A stretch of 11,466 bases of DNA from Candidatus Aminicenantota bacterium (GCA_030617525.1 JAUWVG010000028.1:1-11466); one strand, 5' to 3'; shown: positions 1 to 7,373, counted from the stretch's first letter. The notes: generated by a model not told the origin, from the sequence alone. A program made the numbers and translations.

Positions 1-1765
1 GCTGCATCGATCCCGATGTTTGGGTTGTAATCCGCGACAGTCCTGCGGCTGGAGCAAAATTTCCTGAAAAACCAATCAATTTGGGGGGAGTGAAGACGGC
101 ATTGATATCCCCCCTGGCTTTATCACGGACTCTCTGGACAAAATTTTGAAGCGCAATTTCCTTGTTTGTCCCTTTTATGTGACTAGGTCCAGATGCAACA
201 TCCTCCCATCTCCAAAAGTTAATGAAATGAGGGTTATAACTGTATAATTCTAAATATTGTTCCAAAATATATTCAGGAGCGCTCTGATCTGTGACCAATC
301 CAGAAGGAAGAATTTCTGCATCATATTCCATAGCTGCCCAATTAGATGCTCTTTTTGACACGTCTGGTGCTGCATACTTAGAAGTCCGTAAGATTATATC
401 GGGGTATTTCACGTCATACATTGTGATTCCCAGGGAGCCATAGGGAGCTGTATCGACTGTCCACATGGGCGAAGCCGATGTATAGTAGCGAGCATTTTTG
501 AAGTAGAAATCCGGATTTGAACCCCATAAGTAGTCAGCAGGAATCTGGTGGGAGTACCACTTTTCTTTTGGGATATTGGCTTCTACCGCCCATTTTGCGA
601 CATCTTTGATAAAGTTCTGGACCATGGTCTCACGGAACAGATTCCAGAGATCCCAAAAAATGTCGTGTCCGGGAAAATCCACTGGGTACCCCATCACTCT
701 AGGGGGATCAAATCCTCCCTCAATCACACGGGCTCCGAGTGCGGGCAGCATGTTTCCATGAGAATAGGATGAATAGGGAATCCTGTTGGGATCGTTGTTG
801 ATATAATCTGAAGGGTCCTGATCCCAGTCATCTTCCAGGCTCCAGTTGTAGTGCTTCAGGTCCCAGGATGTAAAATTTGTTCCGAAATCCTGGTTGAATT
901 GTGCAAGTCCATCCGGCCCTTGATACTTGGCTCCACCTGAGAAATACCCTTCTCCTTTGTATTTTCCAGTGATGGGACCGTACATACCCGTGTGGCATAT
1001 CCAATCCCGAAATTCCATAACAGCGAAGGGTGAGTAGTCACAAAAATAGTCCTGAATGGTTTTTAGATGAACAATGCGCCCAGGGTTGAATTCTGCCTCC
1101 CCCCATCCGCTGAGGGCCGATATAACACCAGGATTTTCATCCATTTTTTGTTTCAGGAAAGCCAGGGCTGCCTTGGCTTTGGCTTCCAGGTTGGCTCTCA
1201 TCTTCCGCGCGTAACGGGAAAGCGTGCCGAAAACATGTTTGGAGAGAACATCTGGATTTGTGATCTGGTCATCGGAGGAGATATTATTATCGTTATACCA
1301 CTGGGCGTTCCTGATGTCTTCTTCTTTGGCCTCTCTGTAGATAGGAAGTCCTCTTGCCAGCCCTGAACAGAGAACGATATGGAGCATAACATTTTCTTGT
1401 TTGGCTGTAACTATGAGCTGATTTACAATGTCTTTAAAACTCTGAATACTTTGAATACTCTGTTGAAGGGATGCTATCTCTCTATCCCATGTAGTACGTC
1501 CTTGAAGTTTGGCCGCGGCAGTGCTCCAATCACTGTGCCAGTCTAGAGAAATTGTTAAGGCAGTCCTTGAAAAGGAAAGCCAAGCATACAGACCGAAATT
1601 TATATTATCTTTTATGTAATTAATCTCAGAAGAATCATAAAGGCTGTGTTCGATGCTGACAATCAAGGAATTCTGATAGGTCGGGAAAGGAAGTTCTTCT
1701 GGAAGGGCAGTAATAAAGAGGAAGAAAAGAGTAAAAACTATCAAGATTAATTTTTTCTGCTTCAT
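1..1765 (-). CDS. Secreted TIM-barrel-like protein, putative glycoside hydrolase (partial, C-terminus off the left edge)
   Basis: The minus strand is open from ATG 1765-1763 to the left edge; I read all 588 codons and found no stop. Residues 1-21 form a signal peptide (MKQKK, then a hydrophobic stretch), so the product is exported. The rest is rich in Trp, Tyr, Asp and Gly, like an extracellular sugar-acting enzyme. Two Glu clusters could be an acid/base and nucleophile pair of a clan GH-A-type barrel: W221-G-E223-A-E225 and M479-E480-Y481-D482-A483-E484. An FWRWED motif follows near residue 520. I do not recognise the exact family, and the catalytic assignment is inference. An AAGGA Shine-Dalgarno lies about 10 bases upstream of the start. 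Only 34 bases separate this gene from the upstream glycosyltransferase stop, so the two are probably co-transcribed. Codon use is more GC-rich than that neighbour's. A substrate-binding or structural protein without catalysis is an alternative. Confidence 0.75.
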   Translation of the reverse strand, partial: MKQKKLILIVFTLFFLFITALPEELPFPTYQNSLIVSIEHSLYDSSEINYIKDNINFGLYAWLSFSRTALTISLDWHSDWSTAAAKLQGRTTWDREIASLQQSIQSIQSFKDIVNQLIVTAKQENVMLHIVLCSGLARGLPIYREAKEEDIRNAQWYNDNNISSDDQITNPDVLSKHVFGTLSRYARKMRANLEAKAKAALAFLKQKMDENPGVISALSGWGEAEFNPGRIVHLKTIQDYFCDYSPFAVMEFRDWICHTGMYGPITGKYKGEGYFSGGAKYQGPDGLAQFNQDFGTNFTSWDLKHYNWSLEDDWDQDPSDYINNDPNRIPYSSYSHGNMLPALGARVIEGGFDPPRVMGYPVDFPGHDIFWDLWNLFRETMVQNFIKDVAKWAVEANIPKEKWYSHQIPADYLWGSNPDFYFKNARYYTSASPMWTVDTAPYGSLGITMYDVKYPDIILRTSKYAAPDVSKRASNWAAMEYDAEILPSGLVTDQSAPEYILEQYLELYSYNPHFINFWRWEDVASGPSHIKGTNKEIALQNFVQRVRDKARGDINAVFTPPKLIGFSGNFAPAAGLSRITTQTSGSMQ

Positions 1766-1799
1766 CTAGAATTGATCCTTCTTATTTTTTTTTCATATA

Positions 1800-2945
1800 T
1801 TAATAATTTGACCATTCAGGTATCTTTTGAATTTCAATGCTTTTTATCCAAACATTTCTGTCTTCGTTGGTGTCTGAATTTATAAAATCATTATCAAAGT
1901 TGATAACTATATCATGACTTCCTTTCTTTTCAAATGTCAAGCTGACACTGTACTCCAAAAAATCTTCATTTAAAGAAATAACCTTCTCATCTTCAAGTCC
2001 TGAAGTATATATTTTGAGCCGCGAATAGATATTATTGGCTTTTGAACCTTTTGCATTTATCGTTAAGAGATATTTTCCTTTAGAATACATAAAACGAGGT
2101 GCTACTAATGTGATATTCCAAGGAGCTATGAGCATGCCGTTATCACCTGTTTGAAAATCTTCATGTATTGAAAATGACTGAAGAGGAATTTTAAATCTAG
2201 TTGAAGTGACATGGAATTTACTCGCTTTGGCATACAAACTGGCTCTTACACGGTATAAATTGAGTGACATAATTTTCGTTAATTTCCTATTAAAATAATC
2301 ATGGATGTGATCGTTAGTATAATCATGGGCATCTAAGATCCAGATCCCATTAACTATGTCTGTCTCTATGTCATTGTAAATTTTCACTGCTTTTTCAATA
2401 CTATTTAAAGTTCCATTTATTTTTGCATTAGAGTTGAAAATCCTATCAAAATAATATGCATAATACGCATGTCCATAGATAGAGAATTCTTGATGAGGAT
2501 CATTCCTTAAGACAAACTTAGCAATTGTTCTCCACTGTTCTTTATAGTTTTTCTTATAAAAATTGCTGCCTGTGGTTATATTTGTATAAAAAAGATTGAT
2601 TAAAAACATAATCATCAGCGAGAGGAGTATGAATTTTTGGACAGACCGATCTTTTATGGATTCAATGGCTTTACTCCCTACAAGGAGGAGAGCAGGAAGA
2701 ATAACTATGGCATTTCTGTCGGTGAGTAGAGGAGTATCTAGGAGGGATCGGATGTATGGAACAAGGAGGGTAACAAACATCCAGGATAATAATAGAATTT
2801 TATGGGATGCGAATTCATATTTTTCACTTCTTGCGATCAAGTAAATGATGAGTAATCCGGAAAAAACTATGACTATAAATGGTTCATATCCCAGGAATAA
2901 TTTAAAATAATGGATAAAAAATTTGAAAGAGGTTTTTCGATCCAA
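1800..2945 (-). CDS. 3' part of a frameshifted GT-C glycosyltransferase, with C-terminal CBM-like domain
   Basis: This frame continues the protein encoded by the upstream 2873-3592 frame. The only start available at its head is TTG at 2945, with no clear ribosome binding site, and its first residues overlap the end of the upstream frame. It is therefore unlikely to be an independent gene. The N-terminal third has several hydrophobic helices (FIVIVFSGLLIIYLI, ILLLSWMFVTLLV, ILPALLLVG, FILLSLMIMFLI), matching the last membrane helices of a PMT/ArnT-like enzyme. A soluble region then contains a QWRTIAKFV segment typical of the periplasmic part. The last ~110 residues form a beta-sandwich: GKYLLTINAKG, then HDIVINFDNDF and an EDRNVWIKSIEI motif. 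The I-x-F-x-ND...DRN pattern resembles calcium-dependent xylan-binding modules (CBM36/60 type). It ends with TAA 34 bases before the secreted protein gene. AT-rich, with A/T-ending codons. Confidence 0.7.
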   Translation of the reverse strand: MDRKTSFKFFIHYFKLFLGYEPFIVIVFSGLLIIYLIARSEKYEFASHKILLLSWMFVTLLVPYIRSLLDTPLLTDRNAIVILPALLLVGSKAIESIKDRSVQKFILLSLMIMFLINLFYTNITTGSNFYKKNYKEQWRTIAKFVLRNDPHQEFSIYGHAYYAYYFDRIFNSNAKINGTLNSIEKAVKIYNDIETDIVNGIWILDAHDYTNDHIHDYFNRKLTKIMSLNLYRVRASLYAKASKFHVTSTRFKIPLQSFSIHEDFQTGDNGMLIAPWNITLVAPRFMYSKGKYLLTINAKGSKANNIYSRLKIYTSGLEDEKVISLNEDFLEYSVSLTFEKKGSHDIVINFDNDFINSDTNEDRNVWIKSIEIQKIPEWSNY

Positions 2946-3592
2946 AAACTCTCAATTTTTATCATTTTAAATAATCTTATGAGCCAAGGAATATACAAAA
3001 TAAAAATTGAGAAAAGCGACAGTGAAACAACTTTAAAAAATTTTAGACTTTTGTTTTGTTTGAAGAATTCGATGAAAAAAAATACGATTTGAGAGCATAG
3101 AACGAATAATCCGAAATAGTGCGTGTAGAGCAGTATAGAGGTTATAAGAACATATAAAATTGTGTTTTTATAACTGAGCTGTTTTGTCAATTTTACTAGA
3201 TACAAGTAAGAAAGAATACTTAATAAAAATATTGCTGAATAAGATCTCACTTCCTGAGAGTAGTAAATATGAAATGGATTCATTGAGGTTATGGCTAAAG
3301 CATACAGTCCGATTTTTGATGAAAACAGTTCTTTTCCTAGAAAGTAGATGGCGATAATTCCAAGCACTCCTAAAACAGCGGACAAGGATCTTAAAGAATA
3401 CTCATTTCCTCCAAAAAAGAATTCCCAGATACGGAGAACGACGTAGTAGAATGGAGGATGTACATCTTGAATTTTGCATATTTCTATAATTCTTGGGATG
3501 GAATTGGATAATGTAATGTTAGCGCTAGCAAGTTCATCCAGCCAGAGACTCTGGAATGTTAGGCCTTTGAAACGCAAAAAAGTACCTAGCAT
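2873..3592 (-). CDS. 5' part of a frameshifted PMT/ArnT-like GT-C glycosyltransferase
   Basis: GT-C enzymes of this kind transfer a sugar from a polyprenyl-phosphate donor outside the cytoplasmic membrane. Diagnostic motifs are WLDE in the first outer loop (candidate catalytic Asp), DVHPPFYYVVLRIW, EYSLRSLSAVLG and MNPFHIYYSQEVRSYS, followed by repeated membrane helices. The frame stops at 2873-2875 just after WIEKPLSNFLSI, in the middle of the membrane domain, and the rest of the protein continues in the -1 frame. Rejoined from ATG 3592, the protein is about 597 residues. That ATG is probably internal: the reading frame is open further upstream and encodes KFLSSLNIQIFFFSM, which completes the expected first membrane helix. 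A promoter and Shine-Dalgarno sit correctly for a start near 3655-3647, but only ATC, ATA and ATT codons are there. It is either a decaying pseudogene, a programmed frameshift, or carries a sequencing error in a homopolymer. Confidence 0.75.
   Translation of the reverse strand: MLGTFLRFKGLTFQSLWLDELASANITLSNSIPRIIEICKIQDVHPPFYYVVLRIWEFFFGGNEYSLRSLSAVLGVLGIIAIYFLGKELFSSKIGLYALAITSMNPFHIYYSQEVRSYSAIFLLSILSYLYLVKLTKQLSYKNTILYVLITSILLYTHYFGLFVLCSQIVFFFIEFFKQNKSLKFFKVVSLSLFSIFILYIPWLIRLFKMIKIESFWIEKPLSNFLSIILNYSWDMNHL
2915..2921 (-). other. Slippery heptamer T TTT TTA at the frame break
   Basis: On the coding (minus) strand the codons AAT TTT TTA create T-TTT-TTA in the correct X-XXY-YYZ phase, the same heptamer as the HIV-1 gag-pol site. 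A -1 slip here changes frame from ...PLSNFL to IHYFKLFLGYEPF, exactly the frame that continues the glycosyltransferase. Adding one T to the T6 run would also restore the frame. I see no strong downstream pseudoknot, only a weak UAUUC/GGAUA-type pairing. A slip is possible, but a one-base deletion explains the sequence equally well. Confidence 0.45.
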
Positions 3593-3646
3593 TGAAAAGA
3601 AAAAAATCTGAATATTTAAAGAAGATAAAAATTTGAACCTTGTTCT

Positions 3647-3669
3647 AATTATGATTTGTTTTACCTCTT
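3647..3669 (-). promoter_or_regulatory. Shine-Dalgarno AAGAGG without an ATG/GTG/TTG start
   Basis: AAGAGG lies at 3669-3664 on the minus strand. Eight bases beyond it, in frame with the glycosyltransferase, come the codons ATC (3655), ATA (3652) and ATT (3649). This is where a start codon would be expected and where a full first membrane helix would begin. Either a rare AUU/AUA/AUC start is used, the start was lost by mutation, or translation begins weakly at ATG 3592. Confidence 0.4.
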
Positions 3670-3680
3670 CAAGGAAACAA

Positions 3681-3710
3681 TATATACCACAGAGAAGGAA
3701 ATCCGGTCAA
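3681..3710 (-). promoter_or_regulatory. Sigma-70-like promoter for the frameshifted glycosyltransferase operon
   Basis: On the minus strand, TTGACC (3710-3705) is followed after 18 bases by TATATA (3686-3681). The predicted transcript start near 3674 would leave a very short leader that just includes the AAGAGG Shine-Dalgarno at 3669-3664. The -35 half lies in the palindrome GTCAATTGAC (3706-3715). Confidence 0.5.
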
Positions 3711-3797
3711 TTGACAAAATCTGGAAGTGCTGAGACAAGTAAATAATCTTAGAAATAATTCTTCATGGCAGGAGGATAGTTTGATGATTTTTTTCCG

Positions 3798-3835
3798 AAT
3801 ATATGTTAAACGAATTATAGGAAAAAACATATATT
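3798..3835 (+). repeat. Inverted repeat upstream of the intact GT-C gene
   Basis: AATATATGTT (3798-3807) and AACATATATT (3826-3835) are perfect 10-base inverted repeats separated by 18 bases. They end 16 bases before the ATG of the 3852 gene, just upstream of its Shine-Dalgarno. This could be an operator for a dimeric regulator or an AU-rich hairpin in the leader. The arms are AT-only apart from one base pair in an AT-rich region, so chance is not excluded. Confidence 0.35.
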
Positions 3836-3851
3836 AAAAAGAAGGGATGGG

Positions 3852-6116
3852 ATGAAGACACTTTTTAATGCACGGATCTTTTCAAATAAAGGCATATTAT
3901 TTTCTCTTCTTTCAGGCCTTGTATTCTTAGTTGTATTCGAGATAGGCCTCAATCAAATTCCCAACAATTATTATGAAAATAGGGATGATGGCATTATCAC
4001 TTTGAGCCATGCAAAAAACCTCGCTGATTTTGGATCCATTAGTGTTAATCCTAGTGGCGAACGTGTTGAAGGATTCTCCTCTCCTGCACAATTCGTATTG
4101 TATTATTTCATTTATAAAATATCTGGCATATCTTATCAAACATACAATAAATATCAGACAATTATTTTTACTTTTTTATTAGGCTTTCTCTTTATGAGAT
4201 TTTTTAAGACAAAATATATCTTAGGAATCATTTTTTCTATTTTTTCAGCCGTTATTCTCGTCCTCGATACTAGTTTTATTGAATGGCATGGATCGGGGAT
4301 GGAGAATGCAATTTCTCATTTCTTGTTTTTACTCACGATTTTTCTACTCTATAAAATGTTTTCTGAGAGGAAAATATATTATCTATTTTCTTTCTTTATC
4401 TTTTTTGCCTCTATATCAAGAATTGAATCAATGTACTACGTTGCTCCTATTCTCTTTGTCTTTTCCATTTTTTGGCTCAAAAACATGAAAAACTATAAGG
4501 GAGTATGTTTTTCTCTTTTAGTATTTGTTCTTTGGATTATTTTTTTTCTTTTTAGATATATATATTTCAATGAATTTTTCCCGAATACAGCTTTTGCTCA
4601 TGGAATTTCTATCCTAGAAAGGCTCAAATCTCATATTCTTTTCTCACCGGGGATCTATAGTCATACATTTGAACAAATGAAATTAATCTTCATAAGGCAT
4701 CATGGATATTTGGCATTTATTTCACTTCTTGGATTTGTTTTTACAAAAAAATCTAAGGAATGGGCATTTCTATTTCTGATTTTGATTTCATTCATTTTCC
4801 TGATTTATGTATATCCTGTTTTTTTTGGTGAAAGCATATTGGATCGAACACGAACAAGCTCACAAATGGCTATTCTTACAGTAACGTTAATAAGTATGAC
4901 AATTTTCCAGATGAAAAAAAAGAAGCAATTGTTCTATGGGATTTTGATATTCTTTCCTCTTTCTATACTAAGTGCAAATATTTATGCTGTGAAACCCTAT
5001 AATCTTGCCTGGCCGACAGATTACTTTTTATCCATTAGAGAAGAATTGTTGGATCTCCAAATAAAACACGATTTGTTCCGCCCAACGGTTTGTAATACAG
5101 ATTTAGGTGCAATTAGCTGGCATAAAGATTTTAATATTGTTGACTTAGGTCGTCTCGGAAGTCCTATTTTATCTAGATTGAAGGGTCAGAAGAGTATAGC
5201 AAATTATTTATTTGATTTTGCTGCACCTGATTTTATCGAGATCCACGATTCTTGGTCATGTCTTCATTCCTATTTGTTTGAAGATGAACGTTTCACAAAG
5301 ATGTATGAACCCTATAGGGAACAAAGAACGAAATGGCTCGTTGAGAACTGTCAAGAATCTGTATTGGCAAAAACTGGAATCTGGATAAGAAAAGACATCA
5401 AAATTGACAGCAATTCCAGAGAAAGGCAGCTTATTAATAAATTAAAGGAAAATCTTTCGATTTCTATTATCGAGAACGAGGTAGAAGCTCGCCTGGAAGA
5501 ACAAAATGTCCTTTCGAGTCTTTATATTGTAAGAGCAGTTTATCGGTTTCTACCGGAACTTATCGAAAAGGGATATTTAAAAGAGTTGAAGAAACTCTTT
5601 TTAAACACAAAAACATCTCTCTATGATTTAGCTGTACTGCAGTGCAGGAATAATAGCAGATGGCACAAAAATATTCTTTCTTTTCTTAATGAATACAATC
5701 ACAAAGACATGAATAGACAATTTCAAGAAACCGGCATGCTGAAAATCAAAGATATAATCTTTAAAAAAGGATTTTATGATGATGAAGTTTTCACAAAGGG
5801 GAAAGCAGCTCTCTACAATATTGACTATCAATTTAAACCAAAAGATGAATATTTTGTGATACATACGCTTGGATTAAGACCGGCATTTTTAAGAACTTAT
5901 GAAGCTTTAAGATTAATAGTCAAATTAGATAATACTGAAATTCCCTTCAGTCATACTGATGGACTTTCTTATTTTTTCAAAGTTCCAAAGGAAATGAGAC
6001 AGATAAATTCGATTGAAATATTTTCATCAACTTTCGTCCCCAAAAAATATAAAATGAATCAGGATATAAGAAAGCTAGGAATTGATATCCAATCAATTGA
6101 GATAAAATCAGAATAA
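3852..6116 (+). CDS. AftB-like GT-C membrane glycosyltransferase with C-terminal beta-sandwich
   Basis: A 754-residue polytopic membrane protein. After a first helix (about residues 15-33), the outer loop carries N43-R-D45-D46-G, then HAKNLADFG and NPSGERVEGFSSP. This is the DDA...YA.NLA.G...NPGERVEGYTSP signature of AftB-type arabinofuranosyltransferases and relatives, with D45/D46 as candidate catalytic acids. Supporting motifs are G149-M-E151-N, SRIES (about 189-193) and NEFFPNTAFAHG (about 240-251), equivalent to the family's PNT-YAK loop. About ten helices run to about residue 390. A periplasmic soluble region follows (CNTDLGAISW, NIVDLGRLGSP). The last ~90 residues are beta-rich and end in SSTFVPKKYKMNQDIRKLG, a TFVP...D-R-LG motif I associate with domains appended to surface-glycan enzymes. 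GAAGGGA precedes the ATG. Very AT-rich with strong A/T codon bias, like the divergent neighbour. It likely uses a polyprenyl-phosphate pentose or hexose donor; the sugar is unknown. Confidence 0.85.
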   Translation: MKTLFNARIFSNKGILFSLLSGLVFLVVFEIGLNQIPNNYYENRDDGIITLSHAKNLADFGSISVNPSGERVEGFSSPAQFVLYYFIYKISGISYQTYNKYQTIIFTFLLGFLFMRFFKTKYILGIIFSIFSAVILVLDTSFIEWHGSGMENAISHFLFLLTIFLLYKMFSERKIYYLFSFFIFFASISRIESMYYVAPILFVFSIFWLKNMKNYKGVCFSLLVFVLWIIFFLFRYIYFNEFFPNTAFAHGISILERLKSHILFSPGIYSHTFEQMKLIFIRHHGYLAFISLLGFVFTKKSKEWAFLFLILISFIFLIYVYPVFFGESILDRTRTSSQMAILTVTLISMTIFQMKKKKQLFYGILIFFPLSILSANIYAVKPYNLAWPTDYFLSIREELLDLQIKHDLFRPTVCNTDLGAISWHKDFNIVDLGRLGSPILSRLKGQKSIANYLFDFAAPDFIEIHDSWSCLHSYLFEDERFTKMYEPYREQRTKWLVENCQESVLAKTGIWIRKDIKIDSNSRERQLINKLKENLSISIIENEVEARLEEQNVLSSLYIVRAVYRFLPELIEKGYLKELKKLFLNTKTSLYDLAVLQCRNNSRWHKNILSFLNEYNHKDMNRQFQETGMLKIKDIIFKKGFYDDEVFTKGKAALYNIDYQFKPKDEYFVIHTLGLRPAFLRTYEALRLIVKLDNTEIPFSHTDGLSYFFKVPKEMRQINSIEIFSSTFVPKKYKMNQDIRKLGIDIQSIEIKSE

Positions 6117-6194
6117 CACTTAAGCTTACATCAGCCAGCAGCACAAGTGATATGTGTCGAGCTAAGATGGTTAGGATTTCTGGAGGGTTGTGGT

Positions 6195-7319
6195 CTACTT
6201 TATCATTTTAATCTTAAACGATCTCTTAATGTGCCCGTTTTTAACTAAAACGTTCCATCCTCTCTCTTTCAGTTCATTTTGAAGAGCCACTCGTGCCTTT
6301 TCGTGAGTTTCTTTTTGGTGCTCCGGTTCTGAGGTGGCAGTTTTTTGATTTTTTCTTCTGTGATACAAAATCTTTGGGATGTGATAAACAAAATTGGTCA
6401 ACCGTGTGATTCTCAATAAAAGATCATAATCCTGGCATCCGTCAAAATCTTTGCGAAAACCACCCACTTTGTCGATTAATGTCTTTCTGCACACTAGAAA
6501 AGGACCGAGATATTGGTGTGTTAGAAAATGCGTAACAGACCATTGCGGTCGAAAGACCGGCTGAATCCTCTTATGGTTGGAATCTAGTTTATCTTCATCC
6601 GAATAGATCAAATCTGTTTGAGGAGAGAGGTTGATGTGTTTGGCTGCTTCATAGAGCCCCTCTGGACTCAGCTCTATGCCGTCATTCATCACGGCCGCAT
6701 ACTCGCCTGTTGCGAGAGACAGCGCTTCATTGTAGGCTTCGGAAATCCCACCTCTTGTCTTTAAATATTTGACCTTGAATCTCTCGTCCTTATTTTTAGA
6801 CTTTTCAAGAACATCCTGAATATATTCTTCGGTGGAGGCATCATCCACAATACACAGCTCCCAATTTGGATAATACTGGTTGATAATGGAGTCCAGAGTG
6901 TTTTTTAGGTCCTCTCTTTCCGGATTATAGATGGGGAGAATAAGGCTGATTTTTGGTTTGTGGGCAAATCCCTCGATCTTTGTCTTGATGGATTCAATCT
7001 TTTCAGGAGTTTTTTGGCGTCTTTTAATCCGTCTGAGAAAAGCTTTTATCTTATCTGCGAAGATCACAATTCCGTTTATCGATTTTAAAAAAAGAAGAGT
7101 GTAAATGGACTGTATCGTTCTCCAAATTTTATTGTTTTTGATCCGGTTGAGTTCATACTCGAGATTCTGGATGTAGGTTTCCTTATTGATGTTGTGCTGT
7201 GTTTGTTCTTGAAGAGATTTCTTGAGCGAGCCGATTTCTTCCGCCTGGTCTTGAATCGTTTCTTTCAAATCGAAAATCAAGTCCTTCTGTTCTTCGTTCT
7301 TTTGATCTTCTTTTCCCAT
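6195..7319 (-). CDS. GT2 family glycosyltransferase with N-terminal coiled coil and variant DxD motif
   Basis: 374 residues. Residues 3-62 are charged and heptad-like (coiled coil). Residues 66-102 are an amphipathic or hydrophobic stretch followed by a basic patch (RRIKRRQK), probably membrane-associating. The GT-A domain starts at K121: SLILPIYNP (125-133), IVDDAS (157-162), GGISEAYNEAL (190-200), YSDED (239-243), FRPQWS, VGGFRKDFDGCQDYDL and IPKILYHRR. In relatives the segment GEFVALLDHDDEL carries the metal-binding DxD. Here it reads GEYAAVMNDGIEL, so the two Asp are N212 and G214. Relatives often continue after the YRVRY-like linker into a second GT2 domain; here the protein stops at KRSFKIKMIK. 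It would elongate a lipid-linked or rhamnan-like glycan on the cytoplasmic side if still active. It converges on the 3852-6116 gene with a 78-base gap in which I see no clear terminator. The start is ATG 7319, with AAAGG about 13 bases upstream. Confidence 0.88.
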   Translation of the reverse strand: MGKEDQKNEEQKDLIFDLKETIQDQAEEIGSLKKSLQEQTQHNINKETYIQNLEYELNRIKNNKIWRTIQSIYTLLFLKSINGIVIFADKIKAFLRRIKRRQKTPEKIESIKTKIEGFAHKPKISLILPIYNPEREDLKNTLDSIINQYYPNWELCIVDDASTEEYIQDVLEKSKNKDERFKVKYLKTRGGISEAYNEALSLATGEYAAVMNDGIELSPEGLYEAAKHINLSPQTDLIYSDEDKLDSNHKRIQPVFRPQWSVTHFLTHQYLGPFLVCRKTLIDKVGGFRKDFDGCQDYDLLLRITRLTNFVYHIPKILYHRRKNQKTATSEPEHQKETHEKARVALQNELKERGWNVLVKNGHIKRSFKIKMIK

Positions 7320-7344
7320 CCGATAATGTTAACCTTTGATTCCC

Positions 7345-7373
7345 ATGATAAAAAACAAATGAAATTATTACAA
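7345..7373 (-). promoter_or_regulatory. Promoter for the GT2 glycosyltransferase
   Basis: On the minus strand, TTGTAA (7373-7368) is followed after 17 bases by TATCAT (7350-7345). The predicted transcript start near 7338 leaves a leader of about 20 bases that begins with the AAAGG Shine-Dalgarno (7337-7333). Confidence 0.45.

Noticed and set aside
1067..1366. 99-codon plus-strand frame
   Set aside because: Lies wholly inside the minus-strand secreted protein frame, has no ribosome binding site and a translation without recognisable features; a shadow frame.
2945..2945. TTG 2945 as an independent start for the downstream half of the split glycosyltransferase
   Set aside because: No clear Shine-Dalgarno, and the resulting protein would begin in mid-domain; a continuation of the upstream frame is the simpler reading.
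3711..3745. Plus-strand TTGACA as promoter of the 3852 gene
   Set aside because: No acceptable -10 at 16-18 bases (GACAAG at 17); the nearest TAAATA is 23 bases away.
6117..6194. Bidirectional terminator between the convergent GT-C and GT2 genes
   Set aside because: Only a CACTT/AAGTG pairing across a long loop, with no T-tract; not strong enough to call.
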